Origin: an uncultured Clostridia bacterium
Lineage (GTDB): Bacteria > Bacillota > Clostridia > Christensenellales > UBA1242
Length of the DNA: 14,980 bases
Direction: 5' to 3'
NCBI GenBank assembly: GCA_946487985.1
Contig: CAMLUY010000008.1
Location: 1-14,980 of the forward strand
Part shown: positions 1 to 7,217 of the stretch, one piece after another
Layout of the letters: every line of letters starts with the position of its first letter
Numbering within the stretch: position 1 is the first letter of the stretch
Translations under genes and position numbers: made by a program
Notes under the pieces: generated by a model
Seen by the model: the letters and a program-made list of their open reading frames with translations, nothing else
Database searches by the model: none
Told to the model about the DNA's origin: nothing

Positions 1-276
1 TTATATAGGAAATATGATTCTTCTTTTTTACACAAAATGTTTTTTGAATAATTCTTAGGTGAAATTTGATTTATTTTTCGCACTTTCCAATATTTCTTAG
101 ATGGATTTTGTGCAAGGGCAGCAAAAAAGCTTGGCCTCATTTTGCATTAGGCTCTCAAATTTTTTGCATGTTTTCACAGCAAGCGGACGACAAAAATCCA
201 TGCAGCTTTCTTGCTGTTGTTTTCAAACAGCTTGCTCTTTGCAAAATTTTTACAACTCTATTTCATACAGTAGGGT

Positions 277-293
277 AAACGCTAGCGTTTTTT
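277..293 (+). terminator. Palindrome with T run, weak terminator candidate
   Basis: AAACG-CTAG-CGTTT is a perfect 14-base palindrome followed by TTT. The stem is only five pairs and no gene lies upstream on this strand inside the window, so it may end a transcript from the left or be an operator-like palindrome. Confidence 0.3.
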
Positions 294-385
294 GTGATGT
301 GTGTTTTGACTGCAATGAATAAACAAACTACTGCTGAATATTTTCCGCCAAAAAAGCGTGGCAGATTTATGACCTGCATAAAAGA

Positions 386-409
386 CTAAATTCAAAAATC
401 TAAATTTAG
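386..409 (-). terminator. AT-rich hairpin downstream of the Spo0A-C gene
   Basis: Read on the minus strand, CTAAATT and AATTTAG pair across a ten-base loop and are followed by TCTTTT. It lies about 55 bases past the stop of the minus-strand gene at 463-855. The stem has a single G-C pair, so termination would be weak. Confidence 0.3.
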
Positions 410-462
410 TTGACGCAAACAAAGTAACCCTTTACTCAATTTTATTTGCGCCTAATATGTTC

Positions 463-855
463 TTATTTGGCAACGTTGCTTTCTGAAAAGTCGTATTGCT
501 CTGCCAAAATTGACAACATACACATCATTTCTCGTGGTGTAGGCCTTGGCAGCGAAAACTCAACATCGGCAAGCTTTTCAAATTCAGGAATGCCGCCGCG
601 TTGATGTGAAATATCTATGGCATGTCGCATAGCTCTGTCAATACAATCTCTTTGCAGGTTGAATTTTGTTGAAAGCTTGGCGTAGAGATTGTTGCTCATA
701 TGATGCTTTTTGGAATGATCAAGTGTCATTTCAAGAGCGCCAGCTTTAAGGTAATCATATCCTTTCAAATTTGGACCGATTTTTAATATCACAAGCAGTG
801 ATGAGATGTGCTTTTCAAGAGTCAGCTCTTTTTCCTCTTGCATGTAAAGACTCAT
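463..855 (-). CDS. Stand-alone Spo0A C-terminal DNA-binding domain protein
   Basis: 130 aa. The whole protein from about residue 12 resembles the effector (Spo0A_C) domain of the sporulation regulator Spo0A: ISSLLVILKIGPNLKGYDYL near residues 17-36, then the recognition-helix segment DRAMRHAIDISHQRG at 73-87, matching ERAIRHAIEVAWSRG in Bacillus Spo0A, then a tail with the PTPREM pattern near 105-110 where Spo0A has PTNSEF. Spo0A itself is about 260 aa with an N-terminal phosphoreceiver; there is no room for one here, so this protein cannot be switched by aspartyl phosphorylation in the usual way. I chose ATG 855 because CGGAGG lies six bases upstream; an in-frame ATG at 903 lacks a binding site and overlaps the promoter. 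It is divergent from the AlkD-like gene. Family assignment is by pattern recall; the target genes are unknown. Confidence 0.85.
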   Translation of the reverse strand: MSLYMQEEKELTLEKHISSLLVILKIGPNLKGYDYLKAGALEMTLDHSKKHHMSNNLYAKLSTKFNLQRDCIDRAMRHAIDISHQRGGIPEFEKLADVEFSLPRPTPREMMCMLSILAEQYDFSESNVAK

Positions 856-874
856 TTTTTCCTCCGACTTTTTT

Positions 875-903
875 ATTATACATATCATTTCACAATAATG
901 CAA
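875..903 (-). promoter_or_regulatory. Sigma-A promoter for the Spo0A-C gene
   Basis: Minus strand TTGCAT (903-898), 17-base spacer, perfect TATAAT (880-875). The predicted transcript starts near 868, giving a leader of only about a dozen bases that contains the GGAGG site. Confidence 0.7.
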
Positions 904-920
904 AGATATTTGAAAAGTTT

Positions 921-940
921 TTTACAAAATTTTACAAAAT
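921..940. repeat. Tandem 10-base repeat
   Basis: TTTACAAAAT occurs twice head to tail, just upstream of the -35 box of the minus-strand promoter. It could be an A/T-rich UP-like element or curved DNA; two copies of an AT-rich word may also be chance. Confidence 0.5.
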
Positions 941-984
941 GCTTGAATAATTTTCAAAAATGCAGTCAAACATATTAAAACAGG

Positions 985-1084
985 TGACGAAAGAAAGAAA
1001 ACCTGACGCCTTTTGTTGCTCGCAGCCTTTTTGACGAATTTAATGCGTCAAGACTAATAAAATCGCGAAAAGAATTTTGTCGAA
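985..1084 (+). promoter_or_regulatory. Three Spo0A-box-like sites (TGNCGAA)
   Basis: TGACGAA at 985-991, TGACGAA at 1032-1038 and TGTCGAA at 1078-1084 all match the Spo0A-box core TGNCGAA, all on the same strand, spaced 47 and 46 bases. The last has the classical TTTTGTCGAAAAA context and ends four bases upstream of the -35 box of the AlkD-like gene, a usual place for activation. That they bind the adjacent Spo0A-C protein or the cell's Spo0A is inference. Confidence 0.55.
1031..1051. repeat. Inverted repeat TTGACG-N9-CGTCAA
   Basis: A perfect 6-base inverted repeat in the divergent intergenic region that includes the middle Spo0A-box-like site. It has the size of a dimer operator. With TGACG at 985-989 and 1004-1008 it makes four TGACG/CGTCA words within 66 bases. 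Confidence 0.45.
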
Positions 1085-1088
1085 AAAT

Positions 1089-1118
1089 TTGACTTTTTGT
1101 ACTTTACTGTACTAATAT
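1089..1118 (+). promoter_or_regulatory. Promoter for the AlkD-like gene
   Basis: TTGACT (1089-1094), 18-base spacer, TAATAT (1113-1118, four of six bases of the -10 consensus). The weak -10 with a Spo0A-type box directly upstream would suit an activated promoter. Confidence 0.5.
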
Positions 1119-1161
1119 CCTTTGTGAAAAGTAGGTGAGAAATGCTCACGGGAGAAAGAGA

Positions 1162-1860
1162 ATGAATATAAAAGAGATGGTTCACGATTACGTTGCGAAC
1201 GTACAAAAAGAAAAGCAGACCGAAGCTGAGATGGCAGAAGCGGGGCAAAAACTTGACCAGCCAAAATATGATATGCGCGGGGTAAAGACAAGGCTTCTTG
1301 ATGATTTTGCAAAGACGCTCAGCCGCATTGACGCTGACTTTTATCAATTTCCGCTGACAAATAACGATGAGGTTATGCTTGCAGGATTTTATATCGGCAG
1401 GTCAACACGCCCAAGCAGTGAAAAGGTTGGCTATATTAAAACACTTTTGCCACATATTCAAGACTGGTGCACATGCGATGCCATCATTTCAAGAATCAAA
1501 GGTATGGAAAGCGAAAAGGACTTCTTTATCAGCCTTTTAGATTCGCCGCATGTCTTTTCTGCGCGTGCTGGTGTGGTATGGCTTATTAAATATGCCTTGA
1601 AAGACGATTTAAAAGGAGTAGTCAATCTTCTCAAATCGGTAAAAAATGATGAGTTTTATGTAAAGATGGCCATTGCATGGTGCTATGGCGAGGCTTTTGC
1701 TCTCGACTATAATTATATGTACAAGTTCATGCAGGATATTGACGACGAGTTTATTCGAAATAAGACCGTTCAAAAGGCGTGCATATCCTATAAGCTGACA
1801 GACGCTCAAAAAGAGGAAATCAAAAAGCTCAAAATAGAAAGCGAAAAACCAGAGGAATAG
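1162..1860 (+). CDS. AlkD-like DNA alkylation repair protein
   Basis: 232 aa, all helical in character, matching the DNA alkylation repair (AlkD, COG4912) HEAT-like repeat family, which removes alkylated purines from DNA as a glycosylase. W102 and D106 (DWCTCD) have the four-residue spacing of the AlkD Trp/Asp pair; R135 in SARAGVVW and W173 in MAIAWCYGE fall about where AlkD has its further Arg and Trp. The C-terminal NKTVQKACISYKLT (200-213) resembles the conserved NKxIQKxxESYR tail of clostridial members. Start: ATG 1162 has CGGGAG seven bases upstream; an upstream GTG at 1135 sits in a small GTGAG/CTCAC hairpin and has a poor site. The gene is monocistronic between its own promoter and terminator. 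Which lesions it removes cannot be told from sequence. Confidence 0.75.
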   Translation: MNIKEMVHDYVANVQKEKQTEAEMAEAGQKLDQPKYDMRGVKTRLLDDFAKTLSRIDADFYQFPLTNNDEVMLAGFYIGRSTRPSSEKVGYIKTLLPHIQDWCTCDAIISRIKGMESEKDFFISLLDSPHVFSARAGVVWLIKYALKDDLKGVVNLLKSVKNDEFYVKMAIAWCYGEAFALDYNYMYKFMQDIDDEFIRNKTVQKACISYKLTDAQKEEIKKLKIESEKPEE

Positions 1861-1874
1861 ACCTCTGTTTTTTT
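1850..1874 (+). terminator. Intrinsic terminator overlapping the AlkD-like stop
   Basis: CAGAGG-AATAGA-CCTCTG stem-loop followed by seven T. The 5' arm is made by the last codons of the gene. Confidence 0.8.
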
Positions 1875-1911
1875 CAAATTTGTCAAAAATCATTCTTTTT
1901 GTAAAATATAT

Positions 1912-1940
1912 TTGTATAATTTTGTCATTTTATATATACT
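1912..1940 (+). promoter_or_regulatory. Promoter region of yifB
   Basis: TTGTAT (1912-1917), 17-base spacer, TATACT (1935-1940), giving a leader of about 15 bases. A second candidate, TTGTCA (1880-1885), 16 bases, TAAAAT (1902-1907), and a perfect TATAAT at 1915-1920 overlap it, so the exact start is uncertain. Confidence 0.5.
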
Positions 1941-1961
1941 TTTTACAAAAAGGAGATGTTT

Positions 1962-3494
1962 ATGCTTGCAAAGGTTACCAGCTTTGGCTTGAAAGGTATT
2001 GATGGATATTGCGTAGATGTTGAAACAGACGTTTCAAATGGTCTGCCGCACTTTGAGATTGTAGGTCTTGCAGATACTGCAATCAAGGAGGCAAAAGAAA
2101 GGGTGCGTTCTGCAATAAAAAACAGCGCTCTTGTTTATCCTGCAAAGCGGATTACTGTCAACCTTGCTCCCGCAGACATTAAAAAAGAGGGCTCGCTTTA
2201 CGACCTTGCAATGGCGGTTGCTATTCTTTCATGCGATGACGAAAATGAGATAAAGAATTACGACAAGTACTGCTATATCGGCGAGCTGTCATTTGACGGC
2301 ACGGTCAAGCAGGTTCGCGGCGTTCTGCCACTTCTTATTGCCGCGCGAAAACTTGGCTATAAAAATTTTATCATACCAAAAGGCAACAGCTTTGAAGCAA
2401 GCTACATCTCTGGCATAAACGCATATCCTGTCAGCTCACTTTTGGAAACACTTGGCTTTTTGAAAGGCAATGTAACTTTACAGCCTATTGAGACCTGCGA
2501 CTTCGAAAGCGCGCTGGCAGCTGAAAAACGAGGCATGGATTTCTGTTTTGTCAAAGGTCAAAAAGTTGCAAAGAGGGCGCTTGAAATTGCAGCCGCAGGC
2601 GGGCACAACCTGCTGATGATAGGCCCTCCTGGAAGCGGTAAAAGCATGCTTGCAAAGTGCTTCCCATCAATTTTGCCAGATATGACTTTTGAAGAGGCCT
2701 TGGAAGTCACAAAAATTCACTCGATCGCGGGGGAGCTCGACCTTGCAAAAGGCATAGTGTCTACCAGGCCTTTCAGATGCCCACACCATACAGCAAGCAC
2801 AGTCAGCCTGACGGGTGGCGGCACAAACAGTAAGCCAGGTGAAATCTCGCTTGCCGACCACGGCGTACTTTTCTTGGACGAATTTCCAGAATACTCTCGC
2901 CACACCATTGAGACCTTGCGCCAGCCTCTTGAAGACGGAGTCATCACTGTTGCCCGCTCAAACGCAACAATCACATATCCAGCAAATTTTACACTGATTG
3001 CCAGTATGAATCCTTGCCCTTGCGGCAATTACGGATCGGTTGACAGAGAGTGCCACTGCTCAGCAAGCCAAATCAACAAATATTTGTCCAAGCTTTCAGG
3101 GCCAATCATGGACAGAATCGACATTCATATTGAAGTTGACAATGTCACATATGACCAACTGCGCAGCGAAAGCAATGAAGAGTGCTCGGCAGATATCAAA
3201 AAGCGGGTTGACAGTGCGAGAAAAATACAACTTGAAAGGTTCAAGGGCAGCTCCAACTATTGCAACGCCAAGATGAGCACAGCCCAAACAAAAAAGTATT
3301 GCAAACTTGACGCTGTCTGCGAAGAAATGCTGCGTTCGGCATTTGAAAAACTCAAACTCAGCGCTCGTGCTCACGATAGAATATTAAAAGTCGCTCGAAC
3401 CATTGCAGACCTTGCTGGCAGTGAGAACATCTTGCCAAAGCATGTCGCAGAGGCCATTTCCTATCGCAATCTCGACAAAAAATATTGGCGATAG
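1962..3494 (+). CDS. yifB: YifB/ComM family Mg-chelatase-like AAA+ ATPase
   Basis: 510 aa, the usual length for the family (about 500). The N-terminal ChlI-type domain opens with the typical AKVTSFGLKGIDGYCVDVE and includes DIKKEGSLYDLAMAV. The AAA+ core follows, with Walker A GPPGSGKS at 221-228 and Walker B VLFLDEF at about 302-308. The cysteine-rich NPCPCGNYG segment and the C-terminal helical domain with KVARTIADLAGSE are also present. In Gram-negatives ComM is a hexameric helicase that promotes branch migration when transformed DNA integrates; in Firmicutes the role is less well established. Start ATG 1962 has GGAG six bases upstream; an ATG at 1956 touches the GGAG and is unlikely. It lies between its own promoter and a strong terminator, next to dprA, another natural-transformation gene. 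Confidence 0.95.
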   Translation: MLAKVTSFGLKGIDGYCVDVETDVSNGLPHFEIVGLADTAIKEAKERVRSAIKNSALVYPAKRITVNLAPADIKKEGSLYDLAMAVAILSCDDENEIKNYDKYCYIGELSFDGTVKQVRGVLPLLIAARKLGYKNFIIPKGNSFEASYISGINAYPVSSLLETLGFLKGNVTLQPIETCDFESALAAEKRGMDFCFVKGQKVAKRALEIAAAGGHNLLMIGPPGSGKSMLAKCFPSILPDMTFEEALEVTKIHSIAGELDLAKGIVSTRPFRCPHHTASTVSLTGGGTNSKPGEISLADHGVLFLDEFPEYSRHTIETLRQPLEDGVITVARSNATITYPANFTLIASMNPCPCGNYGSVDRECHCSASQINKYLSKLSGPIMDRIDIHIEVDNVTYDQLRSESNEECSADIKKRVDSARKIQLERFKGSSNYCNAKMSTAQTKKYCKLDAVCEEMLRSAFEKLKLSARAHDRILKVARTIADLAGSENILPKHVAEAISYRNLDKKYWR

Positions 3495-3522
3495 CACAAA
3501 TCAACTCTTGCATTAGCCAAGA

Positions 3523-3575
3523 AAAATGAGGAGTTTACCGCAACAATACGGTAAAATTAAGCCCTCATTTTTTTT
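3523..3575 (+). terminator. Two-part stem-loop terminator after yifB
   Basis: An outer stem AAAATGAGG/CCTCATTTT encloses an inner TTTACCG/CGGTAAA hairpin and ends in a run of eight T. The A-rich 5' arm means the reverse strand also ends in T residues, so it may act in both directions, though no minus-strand gene needs it. Confidence 0.85.
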
Positions 3576-3646
3576 AATGTAGTATATTTTTTTTGTTAAA
3601 AATTTTTCTTTTTATTGTCAAAAACCTTAAAAAATCATGAAATTGT

Positions 3647-3675
3647 TTGCAAAATCAGCTTTTTGTATGTAAAAT
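3647..3675 (+). promoter_or_regulatory. Sigma-A promoter for dprA-topA
   Basis: TTGCAA (3647-3652), 17-base spacer, TAAAAT (3670-3675). Both hexamers and the spacing are the same as in the SRP RNA promoter of this window. Confidence 0.65.
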
Positions 3676-3697
3676 CTCTAAGAAGAAGGAGAAAATA

Positions 3698-4798
3698 ATG
3701 TCCTGTACAAATGAATTAGAAAATTTCTTGCGCTTTCTTTCAATGTTTGATTTGACAGAAAGCAAAATCAGACAGCTGATTGCTGCAATGAACGATGACT
3801 TTTCACTCAAACATTTTTGCAGAATGAAGATTGACAAAGACCTGCTTTCAGAAGACGCGGTTTACAAAATGCGCGAACGGGCAGAGCAGGCTCGGATTGA
3901 TACATACATAAAAAACCTCTCCGATCAGGACATTATTTTGCTTACCAGGTTTGACGAGCGCTTTCCAGAAAGCCTGCGCGTATTGCCAGATGCGCCATAC
4001 TATCTTTTCTGCAAAGGCGACATTTCGCTCTTGAAAAAGCCAGCACTTTCAGTTGTTGGCACAAGAAAGCCGTCAAGCTATGGCAGAGTTGTAACCAACC
4101 GCATTGTCAGCAAGGTTGCAAAACAGGGGATTGTTATTGTCAGCGGGCTTGCCTATGGCATTGACAGCCTTGCACATCGCGCCTGCCTTGATGAGGGCGG
4201 CAAGACAATCGCGGTACTTGGCTCTGGCTTCAACCGCATTTATCCGCCAGATCACCAAGGCCTTGCAGACGAGATTGCTCAAAAAGGCCTGCTCGTCAGC
4301 GAGTACACACCAAGCCGCAGCGCAACAAGATATACCTTCCCGCATCGCAATCGCATCATTGCAGCGCTGTCATCTGGCACACTTATCACAGAAGCCAGCA
4401 TAAAAAGCGGTACCATTCACACCAAAGAGTTCGCACTTACATATGGTAAAAATATCTACTCTGTGCCTGGCAATATTGACAGCCCGACAAGCGAGCTGAC
4501 AAACGATATCATCAAAAGTGGTCAGGCGCGCTGCATTACCTGCGCAGAGGACATCTTGTCAGACTATGGCTTTCAAAGCCAGCCAAAAGCCAGAACAAAA
4601 ACTGCAAACAGTGCAGCCATTCAGCTTACAGTTGAAGAGCAGGCAATCACCAGCCTTCTTGAAGACGGCATGAAAGACGTAGACTTTTTGACAAAAAATT
4701 GCGGTCTGAACATCGACGATTTTCAGTCCTGCTTGACAATGCTTGAAATTCGTGGAATAATATCAAAGTTACCGGGCGGTCTGATATCGCTCAAATGA
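3698..4798 (+). CDS. dprA: DNA processing protein DprA (Smf)
   Basis: 366 aa. An N-terminal helical part (about 1-100) precedes a Rossmann-type DprA core: SVVGTRKPSSYG at 118-129, IVSGLAYGIDSLAH at 147-160, GSGFNRIYPPDH at 175-186, FPHRNRIIAALS at 214-225, then GTLITEA and SVPGNID. The C-terminal winged-helix segment spans about 305-366. DprA binds single-stranded DNA entering by transformation and loads RecA onto it; it is also widespread in bacteria not known to be transformable. ATG 3698 has AAGGAG six bases upstream; an in-frame TTG at 3647 coincides with the -35 box and is rejected. The stop is 12 bases from the topA start, so the two are cotranscribed, as in the smf-topA pair of Bacillus. 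Confidence 0.95.
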   Translation: MSCTNELENFLRFLSMFDLTESKIRQLIAAMNDDFSLKHFCRMKIDKDLLSEDAVYKMRERAEQARIDTYIKNLSDQDIILLTRFDERFPESLRVLPDAPYYLFCKGDISLLKKPALSVVGTRKPSSYGRVVTNRIVSKVAKQGIVIVSGLAYGIDSLAHRACLDEGGKTIAVLGSGFNRIYPPDHQGLADEIAQKGLLVSEYTPSRSATRYTFPHRNRIIAALSSGTLITEASIKSGTIHTKEFALTYGKNIYSVPGNIDSPTSELTNDIIKSGQARCITCAEDILSDYGFQSQPKARTKTANSAAIQLTVEEQAITSLLEDGMKDVDFLTKNCGLNIDDFQSCLTMLEIRGIISKLPGGLISLK

Positions 4799-4810
4799 TG
4801 GAGGTTTGTT

Positions 4811-6874
4811 TTGAAATTAGTAATCATCGAATCGCCTTTCAAACGAGAGGCACTGAAAAAATATCTCGGCCCTGGCTATGAGGTGTTCGCCACCAAAGGC
4901 CATATCCGTGACCTGCCGCCAAAAAGCTTTGCCATTGACATCAAAAACAACTTTCAGCCAAAGTATGAGCTTGTTGCAGATAAAAAAGCGCTGATTGAAG
5001 ACATGAAAAAGGCTGCAAGCAAAGCCGATCAAGTGCTGATCGCAACCGACCCCGACCGCGAAGGAGAGGCCATCTCATGGCATGTTGCAAACATACTCGG
5101 CTATGACCCAAACACACCATGCCGAATTGAATTTAATGAAATTTCAAAAAAGGCAGTAACAAAAGCCCTTGAATCGCCACGCAAGATCGACCTCAAACTT
5201 GTCGACGCGCAGCAGGCACGCCGCGTGCTTGACAGGATTGTGGGCTATAAGCTGTCGCCTATACTTTGCAAAAAGATTGCACCAAAGCTCAGTGCTGGAC
5301 GTGTTCAGTCGGTGGCACTCAAACTTGTGGTTGACAGAGAAAGAGAAATCGAAGCCTTTGTGCCAGAGGAGTATTGGACAGTTACTGCACTGCTCAAAAA
5401 AGACGCCAGTGAAATAAAGGCCGCGCTTGCAACATACAAGAAAAAGAAGTTTGTACCAAAAAACAAAGATGAAGTCGATAAAATGCTGTCAGAAATCACA
5501 GGCAAAGACTTCACAGTTGAGGAAATAAAGAAAACCCGAACAAAATCTCACCCGCCAGCACCTTTCACAACCTCAACCATGCAGCAGGACGCTTTGAATA
5601 AGCTCGGCATGTCGCTTGCCCGAACAACTTCGGCAGCGCAGCAACTTTATGAAGGCGTCGACGTCAAGGGTGAGGGCAAGATTGCTCTGATTACATACAT
5701 CAGAACAGACTCTGTCCGTGTTTCAACTGACGCTCAGGCAGCGTGCAGGGCGTTTATTGAAAACAAATACGGCAAGGACTTTCTGCCAGAAAAGCCTAAC
5801 ATCTATCATACCAAAGACTCAGCTCAGGACGCGCACGAAGCCATCAGACCAATCACCATGGACATTACGCCAGAGCAGGTCAAAGAAACCCTTTCGCCGG
5901 ACAACTACAAACTTTACAAACTAATCTATGAGAGATTTCTTGCCAGCCAAATGGCAGAAGCTGAATACTCCAACGTGTCAGTCACTTTCGATGTTCAGGA
6001 CTACGGCTTCAAAGTCACTGGCAGAACCATGGAGTTTCCAGGCTATACCACCGTGTACAAAGAGTTCGTCGAAGACGACAAAAAGGACGGACTTGCAGGC
6101 AGACTGCCAAAACTCGAAAAGGGCGAGTCTTTGCCTTGCACCAAGATTATTCCTGAGCAAAAGTTCACAAAGCCGCCAGTTCGCTACACAGAGGCAAGTC
6201 TTGTCAAGGCAATGGAGGAAAAAGGCATTGGCCGTCCTGCAACCTATGCGGCAACAATCATCGTGCTTGCAAGCAGGCACTATACAGAAAAAGAGGGCAA
6301 ATATCTTCACACAACCGAACTTGGCCGAAAGATTACAGCCTATCTCGAACAATTTTTCAGCAGCGTAATCAATGTCAAATTCACCGCGCATATGGAGCAG
6401 CGCCTTGACGACATTGCGACCAAAAATGAAGACTGGCACAATGTGGTGTCAAACTTCTGGAATGGCTTTGAAAAACTGCTTGCACAGGCAGATTCCAGCG
6501 CACTGACCATGAAAGAGCCGCCAAAAGAAACAGACATCATCTGCGATAAATGCGGCGGGAAAATGGTGATACGCGCTGGCAGATATGGCGAGTTTTTGGC
6601 ATGCTCAAACTTTCCAAAATGCAAAAACACCAAGCCGGTTGAAAGCAGCATAAAAAAAGTGGGCAAATGTCCAGAATGCGGCAGCTCCATGGTTGAAAAA
6701 CGAAGCAAAAAAGGCAAGATTTTCTACTCCTGTGAAAGATATCCTGACTGCAAATTCATGAGCTGGGATATTACAACAGGTGAAAAATGCCCAAAATGCA
6801 GCAGTCCAATCATAGTCAAGGGAAAAGTGCATAAATGCTCGAACAATCAGTGTGATTACAAGCAAGACTGCTGA
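4811..6874 (+). CDS. topA: DNA topoisomerase I (type IA)
   Basis: 687 aa, the normal length for Firmicute TopA, which relaxes negative supercoils by cutting one strand. The N-terminal Toprim domain shows IESP near residue 6 and DPDREGE at 80-86. The catalytic tyrosine is Y296 in TYIRTDS. RYTEASLVKAMEEKGIGRPA is typical of the core. Three C-terminal zinc ribbons follow: the first two as CxxC...CSNFPKC and CxxC...CERYPDC, the third shorter, CPKC...CSNNQC. Translation starts at TTG 4811 with GGAGG six bases upstream; the next in-frame ATG would cut into the Toprim fold. It is the second gene of the dprA operon, followed by a terminator about 110 bases after the stop. Confidence 0.96.
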   Translation: MKLVIIESPFKREALKKYLGPGYEVFATKGHIRDLPPKSFAIDIKNNFQPKYELVADKKALIEDMKKAASKADQVLIATDPDREGEAISWHVANILGYDPNTPCRIEFNEISKKAVTKALESPRKIDLKLVDAQQARRVLDRIVGYKLSPILCKKIAPKLSAGRVQSVALKLVVDREREIEAFVPEEYWTVTALLKKDASEIKAALATYKKKKFVPKNKDEVDKMLSEITGKDFTVEEIKKTRTKSHPPAPFTTSTMQQDALNKLGMSLARTTSAAQQLYEGVDVKGEGKIALITYIRTDSVRVSTDAQAACRAFIENKYGKDFLPEKPNIYHTKDSAQDAHEAIRPITMDITPEQVKETLSPDNYKLYKLIYERFLASQMAEAEYSNVSVTFDVQDYGFKVTGRTMEFPGYTTVYKEFVEDDKKDGLAGRLPKLEKGESLPCTKIIPEQKFTKPPVRYTEASLVKAMEEKGIGRPATYAATIIVLASRHYTEKEGKYLHTTELGRKITAYLEQFFSSVINVKFTAHMEQRLDDIATKNEDWHNVVSNFWNGFEKLLAQADSSALTMKEPPKETDIICDKCGGKMVIRAGRYGEFLACSNFPKCKNTKPVESSIKKVGKCPECGSSMVEKRSKKGKIFYSCERYPDCKFMSWDITTGEKCPKCSSPIIVKGKVHKCSNNQCDYKQDC

Positions 6875-6982
6875 AAAACGGCGTGATGCGACAGTCATTT
6901 AGGTTGACTAAACTCCTGCTTTTGACCATTTGCCAGCCTAGCCTCACTTGTTTTTGAGCAGCTTGAATATTTGTCTACACTT

Positions 6983-7009
6983 GCATCTCTGCAAAAGAGA
7001 TGCTTTTTT
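6983..7009 (+). terminator. Intrinsic terminator of the dprA-topA operon
   Basis: GCATCTCT and AGAGATGC pair around a GCAAA loop and are followed by six T. Confidence 0.9.
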
Positions 7010-7028
7010 GTTTGATAAAAAGTTGACT

Positions 7029-7056
7029 TTGACAAAACAAAAGTGTTATCTTTAAT
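7029..7056 (+). promoter_or_regulatory. Upstream promoter candidate for the trmFO operon
   Basis: Perfect TTGACA (7029-7034), 16-base spacer, TTTAAT (7051-7056). It would give a leader of about 155 bases containing the TTCGACA site. An overlapping TTGACT at 7023-7028 is an alternative -35. Confidence 0.45.
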
Positions 7057-7109
7057 TTGAGGAAGTTTTTACACTATACACATGGATTCAATCAGCAATA
7101 TAAAGAGCA

Positions 7110-7116
7110 TTCGACA
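7110..7116 (-). promoter_or_regulatory. Spo0A-box-like site upstream of trmFO
   Basis: TTCGACA followed by AAAT reads ATTTTGTCGAA on the minus strand, the same extended context as the site at 1078-1084. It lies between the two promoter candidates of the trmFO operon, so binding could affect either. A single site may be chance. Confidence 0.3.
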
Positions 7117-7165
7117 AAATGACCAAATCGCCGAGCCCTTTCGCAATAATTTAAATTCGCTTCAC

Positions 7166-7195
7166 TTGCTGAAATTTACAAAAACCAATTATACT
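7166..7195 (+). promoter_or_regulatory. Proximal promoter candidate for the trmFO-hslVU-tcdA operon
   Basis: TTGCTG (7166-7171), 18-base spacer, TATACT (7190-7195). The transcript would start about 15 bases before the start codon, with AAAGGAG in between. Confidence 0.5.
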
Positions 7196-7217
7196 CTTTT
7201 TGAATAAAGGAGAATAA

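Larger units (their letters stand above)
1..462. other. Left flank without a supported gene
   Basis: AT-rich stretch with no open frame that has both a ribosome binding site and a plausible protein. It holds a long-range inverted repeat (AGCAAGC at 178-184 with GCTTGCT at 230-236), an internal hairpin (GCTGTT at 213-218 with AACAGC at 226-231), a 14-base palindrome followed by T residues at 277-293, and a weak AT hairpin at 386-409. The folded 178-240 part could belong to an unrecognised RNA, but I cannot assign a family. Confidence 0.4.
6875..7217 (+). other. topA-trmFO intergenic region
   Basis: The first 108 bases hold no feature I recognise apart from a short TTTAG/CTAAA hairpin without a T run. 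A strong terminator, two promoter candidates and one Spo0A-box-like site follow. A 41-codon frame at 7082-7207 has no well-placed ribosome binding site and overlaps a promoter, so I do not call it. Confidence 0.6.

Noticed and set aside
66..322. Two overlapping frames of 70 and 73 codons on the plus strand
   Set aside because: No ribosome binding site, unusual cysteine- and phenylalanine-rich products, and overlap with inverted repeats; no family resemblance.
1135..1149. GTGAG/CTCAC hairpin before the AlkD-like start as a riboswitch
   Set aside because: Only five pairs with a five-base loop; it does not cover the ribosome binding site.
1054..1347. Antisense frames across the AlkD-like gene start
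   Set aside because: They lie opposite a gene with a good start and recognised motifs, and have no ribosome binding site.
3647..3697. N-terminal extension of dprA from TTG 3647
   Set aside because: That TTG is the -35 box of the predicted promoter, and ATG 3698 has an ideal AAGGAG.
5978..6717. Long minus-strand frames inside topA
   Set aside because: They lie opposite the conserved topoisomerase core and zinc ribbons; no ribosome binding sites.
7082..7207. 41-codon frame upstream of trmFO
   Set aside because: The nearest GAGG is 18 bases away and upstream of the likely transcript start; it contains promoter elements and has no recognisable product.
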